A DNA stretch of 30,970 nt from Acholeplasmataceae bacterium UBA6190. Its GTDB lineage: Bacteria > Bacillota_I > Bacilli_A > Acholeplasmatales > Acholeplasmataceae. Shown here in pieces: positions 1 to 7,313 of this stretch; position 1 is the stretch's first letter, and each line of letters begins with the position of its first letter. A program made the position numbers and the translations under genes. The DNA lies in the NCBI GenBank assembly GCA_002422045.1, contig DITG01000069.1, forward strand, positions 345 to 31,314, in the 5' to 3' direction. The notes beneath the pieces are model-generated. The model was given only the letters and a program-made list of their open reading frames with translations, was not told where the DNA came from and did not search any database.

Positions 1-30
1 AAAGGGTTTGCTTCGGCAAGCCCTTTTTTC
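1..30 (+). terminator. Intrinsic terminator of an upstream gene
   Basis: An 11-bp stem (1-11 with 16-26, one G-T wobble) closes on a TTCG tetraloop at 12-15 and runs into a T tract to 29. This is a textbook rho-independent terminator for a rightward gene lying outside the window. Confidence 0.9.
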
Positions 31-58
31 TATTTATACATACTATGTATGTGCTTTA

Positions 59-67
59 TGTTATAAT
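59..67 (+). promoter_or_regulatory. Extended -10 promoter of the nuclease lipoprotein operon
   Basis: TGTTATAAT at 59-67 is a perfect TATAAT preceded by an extended TGn. No convincing -35 lies 16-18 bp upstream, so this would be an extended -10 type promoter. It sits 33 bp before the lipoprotein start. Confidence 0.7.
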
Positions 68-99
68 AGTATTTGCCAATATCGAAAGGAGAACAAACC

Positions 100-1737
100 A
101 TGAGAAAAGCGTTATTTCCCATCGTCTTGTTTTTATTGATCCTATTATCTGCATGTACACAAGATTTATTACTACCAGATTTGACAGGTAAAAATCCTGA
201 AGAGATTCAAACCATCTTTGAAACATTGAATCTGGAAGCGGATATACAATTTGAAGAAGATCAATCCATAACACACAATACTTTTATTCGTTATGAAATA
301 GGTTTTTCATCAGGGAAGAAAGTTTCTGCAGGTGACATCATCACGGTGTATGTTGCTGATAACGGAACGATACTGCCTGATTTAGCAGGAAAGACAGAAG
401 CACAAGCAAAGGTCATCTTGGATGCCTTGAATTTTCCATATGATTTCAAATATGAGAATAACTTCACCAAGAATGATTATGATTTCAGCAGATATCATGG
501 ATATGCTGCAGGTGATTTAGTGCCTAATGCTGTCGTATTATCTGTTTATATCACTTGGAATGGTTCATTACTTCCTGAACTAACCAATAAGCTTAAAAGT
601 GAAGTGATTGCTGCTCTCGAGTATGACTTTATCTATAACTATGTGTTTGAATACATTGAAAATGATGAATTCGAAGAAGATATGTTTGCTGGATATAAAG
701 ATTTCGAAGCAGGGGATCCTGCTATAGAGGTCGGAACAATCACTATCTATCTTTATAAGAATTCATTCACTGACGATACCGTAGGACTCTTCATTTCCAA
801 ATATCTTTCAGGTGTTGGCAATAACCGAGCGATTGAAATCTATAATCCTACCACTTCAGCCATCAACTTGGATGACTATCATCTGGCACTCTTCATGAAT
901 GGTGCATACACCTTAACACACAAGATTCAACTGGCTGGAATGCTTTCCCCAGGAGATACTTATGTGGTTGCTTTCAGAGGTTCATCTGAAGCCGTGTTAG
1001 CTGCTGCAGATCAACAAAGTTCACTCCTGACCTTTGATGGTAATGATGTCGTTCAACTGAGATACAAGAACAATACCTATATTGATACAGTCTATGATTT
1101 GGGTAATCTCGTCTTTGTGATGTGGAATGAAATGTTCATCAGAAGCGAAGCGGTGACTGTCGGATCCAGAGCATTCATCCTCAGTCAATGGGATGCATAT
1201 GTACCTTCCTTTGTAGCACCCCTAGGTTCTCACCCATATGCAAAACCAACATCGATTCAAATTGACTTGTCTTATTTAAACAACACATGGGGCTCTGCTA
1301 CAGCCAGTGGTATGGTACTGACAACCGTCACCTCGATTGCTGATGGTGATACGGCGAGATTTGCTCCATCAGGCGCTTTCGATGCATCCAACAGTGTGAG
1401 ATTCCTTGGCGTTGATACACCAGAAACATTCCCTGTTGCTGATCCATGGGGACCTGAAGCTAAAGCCTATACAGTCTCCATTCTCAATCAGCCAGGAGCC
1501 GTCATCTATATTCAAAGTGATCCATTCCTAGGATCTACTGAAACATATGGCAGATTCCTTGGATACATCTGGGTCAATGGTTCACTGCTCAATCTTGATT
1601 TGATCCGAAATGGATTCTCATACAACTATTTATCCACCAATACGAAGTTAGTCTATCAAAACAGATATCTATACCGCTGGTTCCAAGACGCCGAAGCTTA
1701 TGCTAGAGCAAACAATCTGGGCATTCACAGTTCATGA
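100..1737 (+). CDS. Surface lipoprotein: PASTA-like repeats, lamin-tail domain, thermonuclease domain
   Basis: The protein (545 aa) should cut DNA and RNA outside the cell while tethered to the membrane. The N-terminus is a lipoprotein signal with lipobox LLSAC (lipid Cys19). Three PASTA-like repeats follow at about 25-89, 92-155 and 158-221, each opening LP(D/E)L and closing on a VYV/IYL-type strand. A lamin-tail-like beta domain spans about 227-385 (AIEIYNPTTSAINLDDY). Residues 408-545 match the staphylococcal nuclease fold with the catalytic set kept: DGDT at 415-418, Arg434, Asp439, Thr440 and Glu442 in VRFLGVDTPE, and Arg485 in YGRFLGY. I start at ATG 100, not TTG 73, because it follows GAAAGGAG at a good distance and begins the signal peptide. 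Its stop overlaps the next start (ATGA). Domain calls are by eye; the role in DNA scavenging is inferred. Confidence 0.88.
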   Translation: MRKALFPIVLFLLILLSACTQDLLLPDLTGKNPEEIQTIFETLNLEADIQFEEDQSITHNTFIRYEIGFSSGKKVSAGDIITVYVADNGTILPDLAGKTEAQAKVILDALNFPYDFKYENNFTKNDYDFSRYHGYAAGDLVPNAVVLSVYITWNGSLLPELTNKLKSEVIAALEYDFIYNYVFEYIENDEFEEDMFAGYKDFEAGDPAIEVGTITIYLYKNSFTDDTVGLFISKYLSGVGNNRAIEIYNPTTSAINLDDYHLALFMNGAYTLTHKIQLAGMLSPGDTYVVAFRGSSEAVLAAADQQSSLLTFDGNDVVQLRYKNNTYIDTVYDLGNLVFVMWNEMFIRSEAVTVGSRAFILSQWDAYVPSFVAPLGSHPYAKPTSIQIDLSYLNNTWGSATASGMVLTTVTSIADGDTARFAPSGAFDASNSVRFLGVDTPETFPVADPWGPEAKAYTVSILNQPGAVIYIQSDPFLGSTETYGRFLGYIWVNGSLLNLDLIRNGFSYNYLSTNTKLVYQNRYLYRWFQDAEAYARANNLGIHSS

Positions 1738-2534
1738 GAATCTTAGGCAGAGTCGTTTTCGCAATGCTTGCGACATTCACATTCTGGTTTGCAATCGACT
1801 ATGCACAAGGTGCGATGGCAAGCCGCTATTTTGAACATGAAGGAAACGCTGCACTTGTTGCGGGTGATGACGTATTCTTTTATGGAGCATCCAGAGATTA
1901 TCATCAACGTGGTGCAATCTATGTCATAGAGAATTCAACCTACACCCTGTCATTTTATGAAGTTGCAGAAGTCGTTGAACAAGATGACAGTATCACCGTC
2001 ACATCATTCACGTATATTATGCTCAGAAGTAGTGTACCGATGCATGGCAATTATCTGATTACTTTAAAGACAGGCATGGAGCGACTGGATATCGTCTTGT
2101 ATCCGTTTCGATCACTCAATTTAAGAGTGGGTCTCAACCAGGAACAAACCGTATTTGGCATCGCATCCAGTCAACTCCTTGAACAGAATTACGATGAATT
2201 GATCTTAACCGATCCAGAAGGGGCAACCTTACTGTCAGACACCATCGATCTTGGCCAATTTGATTATATCCTCGAAGATCAGATTGAAGCGTATTATGCC
2301 CAAGAAGGGAAATTACCCTTTACCGAATTATCTGAGGATAATGTCTATCCTGCAATCAGTCACGATCTTGGTAACTACATCCACATCATGTGGATCTCGG
2401 TGGCTGTCTATGTTGTGGTCCTTGCATTATCGATCTACATTGTTTTCTTCTTAAGAAGAAAGTATTTAGGAAAAACCAAACCATCCGAGCATTTGATCAA
2501 AGAACAACACAAGTACAAAAACAGCGATTCCTAA
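1734..2534 (+). CDS. Two-TM membrane protein with large extracytoplasmic domain, unknown function
   Basis: This 266-aa protein is not a family I recognise. It has an N-terminal membrane segment (about 5-25), some 185 residues predicted to lie outside the cell, a second membrane segment (about 214-240) and a short basic cytoplasmic tail (FLRRKYLGKTKP...). The start ATG overlaps the stop of the nuclease lipoprotein by four bases (ATGA), so the two are translationally coupled and probably act together, for example as a membrane partner of the nuclease; that link is inference. A terminator overlaps its stop codon, so these two genes form a complete bicistronic unit. Confidence 0.8.
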   Translation: MRILGRVVFAMLATFTFWFAIDYAQGAMASRYFEHEGNAALVAGDDVFFYGASRDYHQRGAIYVIENSTYTLSFYEVAEVVEQDDSITVTSFTYIMLRSSVPMHGNYLITLKTGMERLDIVLYPFRSLNLRVGLNQEQTVFGIASSQLLEQNYDELILTDPEGATLLSDTIDLGQFDYILEDQIEAYYAQEGKLPFTELSEDNVYPAISHDLGNYIHIMWISVAVYVVVLALSIYIVFFLRRKYLGKTKPSEHLIKEQHKYKNSDS

Positions 2535-2544
2535 TCGCTTTTTT
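2523..2544 (+). terminator. Intrinsic terminator overlapping the stop codon
   Basis: A perfect 7-bp stem AGCGATT/AATCGCT (2523-2529 with 2533-2539) with a 3-base loop runs straight into five T. The TAA stop at 2532-2534 lies inside the hairpin, so the terminator is encoded by the last codons of the gene. Confidence 0.85.
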
Positions 2545-2571
2545 GTTCGGTTTATGATATACTGTTATAAT
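2543..2571 (+). promoter_or_regulatory. Promoter of the nrnA-nrnA-ttcA-mgtC-mnmE operon
   Basis: TTGTTC (2543-2548), a 17-bp spacer and TATAAT (2566-2571), with TG one base upstream of the -10. The -35 box begins inside the T tract of the preceding terminator. Confidence 0.8.
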
Positions 2572-2594
2572 CACAACATGAAAGGAATCAAGCG

Positions 2595-3551
2595 ATGCCC
2601 ATTAAAAAACGAATATTTGATCTCATCGAATCCTATCAAACCATCATCATTCACAGACATTTGAGACCTGATATGGATGCCATTGGCAGCCAATACGGAC
2701 TCTATTTAGCCATCCGGGACAATTATCCTTCAAAAAACATTTATGTCGTTGGCGATTCCAACGACATGGTTTATCTGGCCAAGATGGATACTATTCCCGA
2801 TAATGCATATCAAGGTGCACTTGCGATCATCACAGATGTTTCGGTTGAACGACTGGTTTCTGATGACAGATACAAACTTGCATCAGAAATCGTCATCATT
2901 GATCATCATCAAAATGATACGGATATCCAAAATGTTTCCGTGTTTTATAAGGATCCAACCTATGCATCTGCATCAGAAATGATCATTGATTTTGTCAAAG
3001 AATTCAACTTCAAGATTCATCCTGAAACAGCAACGTATCTTTATGGTGGCATGGTGACAGATACAGGAAGATTCTTATACCTCAATAACGCCAGCAAAAC
3101 ATTTGAACTGGCATCCTATATTACAAAATTCAATCCCTCATACCAAGATTTCTATGATTACATCTACACAGAACCTCTCGCAAAAAGACAAACTAAAAAT
3201 CTGTTCGCATCCTTCGAACTGACAGAAAACAATGTCGCTTATCGGAAAAACAATGCGGAGTTGATTGCAAAATCAGGACTTGAATTTCAAGCAATATCAA
3301 GGGGTATGGTCAATCAGATGGCTGGAATCAAAGAAGTTCCCATTTGGGCGAACTTCACTGAAGATGTTGAAAATAATCTTATTGTCGGAGAATTCAGAGC
3401 CAGAGGGATCACGATTGTCGATATTGCAAAGAAATATGGCGGTGGCGGACACAATCAGGCATGCGGTGCAAGCCTAAAAGATTGGAATGAGGTCGAACTC
3501 ATTTTGAAAGATTTAGACGAAAGGGCAAAAAACAATGCAAAAAATACTTGA
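2595..3551 (+). CDS. nrnA: DHH-family phosphoesterase, NrnA type (paralog 1)
   Basis: NrnA-type enzymes degrade 2-5 nt RNA oligomers and often dephosphorylate pAp in the cytoplasm, using two metal ions. The 318-aa protein has the family order: RHLRPDMDAIGS (His22, Asp26, Asp28), Asp81 in ITDVS, the DHH triad at 103-105, a GGMVTDTGRF motif and the DHHA1 signature GGGGHNQACGA near the C-terminus. The usual PDGD is PDMD here. ATG 2595 follows GAAAGGA. The last 17 bases overlap the next gene, which encodes a second protein of the same family. Family is clear; which substrate (nanoRNA, pAp or a cyclic-dinucleotide product) this copy prefers cannot be read from sequence. Confidence 0.9.
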   Translation: MPIKKRIFDLIESYQTIIIHRHLRPDMDAIGSQYGLYLAIRDNYPSKNIYVVGDSNDMVYLAKMDTIPDNAYQGALAIITDVSVERLVSDDRYKLASEIVIIDHHQNDTDIQNVSVFYKDPTYASASEMIIDFVKEFNFKIHPETATYLYGGMVTDTGRFLYLNNASKTFELASYITKFNPSYQDFYDYIYTEPLAKRQTKNLFASFELTENNVAYRKNNAELIAKSGLEFQAISRGMVNQMAGIKEVPIWANFTEDVENNLIVGEFRARGITIVDIAKKYGGGGHNQACGASLKDWNEVELILKDLDERAKNNAKNT

Positions 3552-4473
3552 AAAAATCAAAGCCTATGACACCATCATCATTCATGGTCATAAAAGACCG
3601 GATGGTGACTGTTATGGATCACAATTTGGTTTGAAAGACGTGATTCAAACGTCGTTTCCACATAAGAAAGTGTATGTTGTCGGAGAACGTAGTGGATTTG
3701 TTGATTTTGTCGGTCAGATGGATGTGATCGAAGACACGACGTATCAAGGTGCGCTTTCGATTGTCGTGGATACAGCTGTTCAAGACCGGATCAGCGATCC
3801 CAGATACGTCTTAGGCAAGGAAGTCATCAAAATCGATCATCATATTCCTGTCGATGATTACGGTGACTACCGCTGGGTGGATACTTCATTCCCATCCTGT
3901 GCACAGATGATTGCTCACTTTTATGACACATTTAAAGATGAACTCAACATCTCCCAAGCGGGTGCTATCGCCATGTATACGGGCATTGTCACCGATACGG
4001 GTAGATTCAGATTCAGAGGCGTATCGGAGTTAACCCACCAAATGGCAGGCATGCTGATCAGAAAAGGTGTCGATGTCGAATATATCGACAGCAAGCTCTC
4101 GATTGAAACGCTCGATATGATTTCACTCAAAGGCTATGTTTATAGCAATTTTGTCACAGCCAAAGGATTTGTCTATTTGAAAATGACCAGAGATATCATC
4201 CAAAAATACAATGTCACCGATGAACAAGCAGCCTCCGTGGTAGGCTTGATTGGTGGTATCGAAGGTTTTCCGGTCTGGGCACTTTTCATCGAATATCCAA
4301 ATGAAATCAGAATTCGCTTAAGATCCAATGGACCCACCATCGATAAACTTGCCAACAAGTATGAAGGTGGCGGACATGCGAAAGCTTCAGGCGCTAGACT
4401 CAATTCTTGGGATGATTTGCCGAAGTTTATCGCGGATGTCGAAGAAGTGATAGAAAAGTATCTCGAGGTTTGA
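3535..4473 (+). CDS. DHH-family phosphoesterase, NrnA type (paralog 2)
   Basis: A second NrnA-like enzyme (312 aa), a tandem paralog of the preceding gene with the same layout: HGHKRPDGDCYGS (His19, Asp23, Asp25), Asp79 in VVDTA, DHH at 101-103, YTGIVTDTGRFRF, and GGGHAKASGARL at the C-terminus. All metal ligands visible in the first copy are kept, so both should be active. The start ATG lies 17 bp inside the previous gene behind GAAAGGG (3519-3525). The next gene begins one base after this stop. The divergence between copies suggests different substrates or a heteromeric enzyme; that is inference. Confidence 0.88.
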   Translation: MQKILEKIKAYDTIIIHGHKRPDGDCYGSQFGLKDVIQTSFPHKKVYVVGERSGFVDFVGQMDVIEDTTYQGALSIVVDTAVQDRISDPRYVLGKEVIKIDHHIPVDDYGDYRWVDTSFPSCAQMIAHFYDTFKDELNISQAGAIAMYTGIVTDTGRFRFRGVSELTHQMAGMLIRKGVDVEYIDSKLSIETLDMISLKGYVYSNFVTAKGFVYLKMTRDIIQKYNVTDEQAASVVGLIGGIEGFPVWALFIEYPNEIRIRLRSNGPTIDKLANKYEGGGHAKASGARLNSWDDLPKFIADVEEVIEKYLEV

Positions 4474-4474
4474 C

Positions 4475-5383
4475 ATGAAGTCCTGTGAAACCATTTTGGT
4501 TGAGACACCCAAATTGCCCCTAGAGGCCATTGAAGTCAGTTTGACCAAGACCTATCGACGCGATATCTTCAAACCTTTTGTGCAAGCCATCAATATGTAC
4601 AACCTCGTTGAAGAGGGTGACAGGATTGCTGTTGGGATATCTGGAGGTAAAGACAGTTTATTACTTGCTAAGTTATTCCAGGCACTCAAAAAAGCGAATA
4701 AGTTTCCTTTTGAGGTTGTTTTCTTATCGATGGATCCTGGATTTAGAGCAGTCAACCGGGAGTTGTTGGTTTCAAACTGCAACTATTTGAACATACCACT
4801 GGTCATCAGAGACTCCAAAGTGTTTGAAACGGTTGGCAAGATTGCAAAAGACAATCCATGCTACATGTGTGCTCGGATGAGAAGAGGATTTTTATACAAC
4901 GCAGCCAAAGAACTCGGCTGCAATAAACTTGCACTCGCTCACCATTTCGATGACTTCATTGAAACCACCATGCTGAACATGTTTTATAATGGATCATTCA
5001 AAACCATGGTTCCCAAAATCAAGGCTGACAATTTCGAAGATATCGAACTGATTCGCCCCTTGATGTTTGTCAAAGAAAAAGATATCATCCGCTTTATGAA
5101 ACATAGTGGTATTCAAGCCATGAATTGCGGATGCACAGTGGTTGCTGAAAAGACATCGTCGAAACGCAGAGAGATCAAAGAATTGATCGAACAACTCAAA
5201 AAAATCAATCCAAGCATTGATAACAACATCTTCAATGCAACCATGAATATCAATCTTGAGGCCATCTTGGGATATCAAAAAGGTGATGTCAAAGTTGACT
5301 TCAACCAGATCTTCCAAGAAATGCACCAAAAAACTGAAAACAAAGAAACCAGCAACAAGGAAACTAAGGAGGAAAAACAATGA
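4475..5383 (+). CDS. TtcA-family PP-loop ATPase, probable tRNA 2-thiolation enzyme
   Basis: The 302-aa protein belongs to the TtcA/TtuA-type N-type ATP pyrophosphatases, which adenylate a tRNA base and insert sulfur using a 4Fe-4S cluster. Visible motifs are the PP-loop SGGKDS at 56-61, CYMC (Cys129, Cys132), AHHFDD at 155-160, RPLMFVKEKDI from 194 and NCGC (Cys218, Cys220), giving the Cys set expected for the cluster. The C-terminal tail after about 285 is a Lys/Glu-rich low-complexity stretch. Spacing to the upstream gene is one base, with no strong SD, pointing to translational coupling. The target is s2C32 if it acts as true TtcA; a different tRNA position is possible in this lineage. Ends with ATGA overlap into the MgtC-like gene. 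Confidence 0.85.
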   Translation: MKSCETILVETPKLPLEAIEVSLTKTYRRDIFKPFVQAINMYNLVEEGDRIAVGISGGKDSLLLAKLFQALKKANKFPFEVVFLSMDPGFRAVNRELLVSNCNYLNIPLVIRDSKVFETVGKIAKDNPCYMCARMRRGFLYNAAKELGCNKLALAHHFDDFIETTMLNMFYNGSFKTMVPKIKADNFEDIELIRPLMFVKEKDIIRFMKHSGIQAMNCGCTVVAEKTSSKRREIKELIEQLKKINPSIDNNIFNATMNINLEAILGYQKGDVKVDFNQIFQEMHQKTENKETSNKETKEEKQ

Positions 5384-5895
5384 TCTTAGATCTCAATTTA
5401 ACACTTGAAGCGCTACTCATCAAAGTCATCTTGCCGCTATTCATCACCTTTCTTGTGGCACTCTTTGTCGGACTCGAACGTCAGAATGTCGGTAAGGCAG
5501 CAGGCATTTCATCGCACATTTTGGTTGCGATGGGCAGCGCAGGCATCGCCATCATGCAACGTCTGATGTTTGAACACCAGATTTTTCTACAGTCCACTGG
5601 TGTTCTGATTGACCCCGAAGGACAACGTGTCATCGCTCAAGTCATTACCGGTATTGGTTTTGTTGGTGCAGGTGTCATCATCAAAGATCAATCCCATGTT
5701 GTCAAAGGTATCACCACAGCAGCAACCATCTGGTTCACTGCCATGATCGGATTGATACTGGGCAGTGGCTATATCATCGTTGGATCGATTCTGGGTGTGT
5801 TTGTCGTGATCTTCATTCTTTCTCGCGATATCCACAGAGGATTCAATCCGCTCAAACCGAAAGTCGATAAAAAGATACAACCTCGCGAGGAATAA
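5380..5895 (+). CDS. MgtC/SapB family membrane protein
   Basis: This 171-aa protein has the MgtC/SapB core: GLERQNVGKAAGISSHILV followed by GSAGIA, then QVITGIGFVGAGVIIK and KGITTAATIWFTAMIGL, spread over about four membrane segments with a short charged C-terminal tail. It lacks the cytoplasmic C-terminal domain of Salmonella MgtC, as do most Firmicutes SapB-type members. The family is tied to growth at low magnesium and membrane energetics, but the molecular role is uncertain. The ATG overlaps the preceding TGA (ATGA) and has a strong AAGGAGG at 5366-5372 inside that gene. Confidence 0.9.
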   Translation: MILDLNLTLEALLIKVILPLFITFLVALFVGLERQNVGKAAGISSHILVAMGSAGIAIMQRLMFEHQIFLQSTGVLIDPEGQRVIAQVITGIGFVGAGVIIKDQSHVVKGITTAATIWFTAMIGLILGSGYIIVGSILGVFVVIFILSRDIHRGFNPLKPKVDKKIQPREE

Positions 5896-5896
5896 T

Positions 5897-7243
5897 ATGA
5901 CCTTTGATACCATCGCTGCCATTTCAACACCGTTTGGAACCGCAGGGATTTCCGTGATCAGAATCACCGGAAACGAAGCCATTTCAAAATTCAATACCAT
6001 CTTTAAGGGAAAGAACTTAAACAAGGTCAATAGCCATACGCTTCATTATGGCCATGTTTTGAATACGAACGGTTCATATCTCGATGAAGTGATGGTTGCG
6101 GTCATGAAAGCCCCAAAAACATTCACAGCAGAAGATACGGTTGAAGTTTCGACGCATGGCGGACTGCTCATCACACAGAAAGTATTAGAACGGATTTTAC
6201 AACTGGATATCAGACTTGCAGAACCCGGTGAATTTTCTAAGCGTGCTTTTTTGAATGGCAGAATCGATTTGGTTCAAGCGGAGTCCATCATGGATCTGAT
6301 CCATGCCAAAAGCGAGGCAGCACTAAAGATTGCTAACCTTGGAATCCAAAAAGAGACATCCAAACTGATCAGAAACTTAAGAAGTAAATTACTCACAATC
6401 ATTGCTCAAATTGAAGTCAATATCGATTATCCAGAGTATGATGATGCCATGGTCATGAGCAAGGAAATCATCTTGCCGAAGACACTCGATCTGATCCAAG
6501 ATATCGATATCATCCTAAAGGAATCCCATAAGAATCAAATCATCAGAGATGGTGTCAAGACCGTCATCATCGGTAAACCGAATGTGGGAAAAAGTAGTCT
6601 TTTAAACGCACTCTTGAATGAAGAAAAAGCGATTGTCACAGAGATTGCAGGAACCACCAGAGATACCATCGAAGCATACATCAACATCAGCGGTCTGACC
6701 TTGAAATTGATTGATACAGCAGGGATCAGAGAAACTGAAGATTACGTCGAGAAAATTGGTGTTGATCGCTCCATGAAGGCACTTTCTGAAGCGGAACTTG
6801 TGTTACTTGTCTTAGATCAAAGTAAAGATCTATCGAAAGAAGACAAGGTATTGCTCGATGCCACGAAAGACAAAAAGCGTATCATCATCTTGAATAAATC
6901 AGATCTGCCCAAAGCACTACAGATGGAGGAAGTCATCCGGATTTCAACACTGACCAAACACGGGCTCAAAGAATTAGAACATGCAATCTTGAAACTCCTA
7001 TCTTTAGAAGATATCAGCAATAGAGATTTTAATTATTTATCGAATGCCAGACAAATTCAAAAAGTGCATGAAGCCAAATCATCACTTGAAAACGTCTTAC
7101 GCTCCATCGATTTGGACATGCCAGTTGATGTCTATGCCATCGATTTGACTCAAGCCTGGGAATCGCTTGGCGATATCCTCGGAGAAAACAATCCGGGAGA
7201 TTTGCTTTCTGAATTATTCTCCAAATTCTGCTTGGGTAAATAA
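5897..7243 (+). CDS. mnmE: tRNA modification GTPase MnmE
   Basis: MnmE works with MnmG to install the (carboxymethyl)aminomethyl group on C5 of wobble uridine 34. The 448-aa protein shows the N-terminal formyl-THF-binding domain (opening DTIAAISTPFGTAGISVIRI), the G domain with P-loop GKPNVGKSS at about 226-234, switch region GTTRDT, DTAG, and NKSD, and the invariant C-terminal CxGK (FCLGK) with the catalytic Cys. Length is normal for the family. The start lies one base after the MgtC stop, with GAGGAA as SD. It is the last gene of the operon begun by the two NrnA paralogs, so the operon mixes RNA turnover and two tRNA modification genes. Confidence 0.96.
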   Translation: MTFDTIAAISTPFGTAGISVIRITGNEAISKFNTIFKGKNLNKVNSHTLHYGHVLNTNGSYLDEVMVAVMKAPKTFTAEDTVEVSTHGGLLITQKVLERILQLDIRLAEPGEFSKRAFLNGRIDLVQAESIMDLIHAKSEAALKIANLGIQKETSKLIRNLRSKLLTIIAQIEVNIDYPEYDDAMVMSKEIILPKTLDLIQDIDIILKESHKNQIIRDGVKTVIIGKPNVGKSSLLNALLNEEKAIVTEIAGTTRDTIEAYINISGLTLKLIDTAGIRETEDYVEKIGVDRSMKALSEAELVLLVLDQSKDLSKEDKVLLDATKDKKRIIILNKSDLPKALQMEEVIRISTLTKHGLKELEHAILKLLSLEDISNRDFNYLSNARQIQKVHEAKSSLENVLRSIDLDMPVDVYAIDLTQAWESLGDILGENNPGDLLSELFSKFCLGK

Positions 7244-7252
7244 CACGATAAA

Positions 7253-7272
7253 ATGCATGCGTTATCATGCAT
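7253..7272. repeat. Inverted repeat upstream of dnaX -10
   Basis: ATGCATG (7253-7259) and CATGCAT (7266-7272) form a perfect 7-bp inverted repeat with a 6-base spacer, ending 7 bp before the dnaX -10 box. There is no T tract on either side, so it is a poor terminator and sits where a -35 box or operator would be. Confidence 0.55.
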
Positions 7273-7275
7273 CTA

Positions 7276-7284
7276 TGCTATAAT
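7276..7284 (+). promoter_or_regulatory. Extended -10 promoter of the dnaX operon
   Basis: TGCTATAAT at 7276-7284 is a perfect extended -10. No good -35 is visible at 16-18 bp upstream; that place is occupied by the inverted repeat at 7253-7272. Confidence 0.7.
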
Positions 7285-7313
7285 AAATAAAGAAAGAAAA
7301 GGAGGGCAATCAC

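Noticed and set aside
73..99. TTG 73 as start of the nuclease lipoprotein
   Set aside because: It would place nine polar residues before the signal peptide and has no SD; ATG 100 has one.
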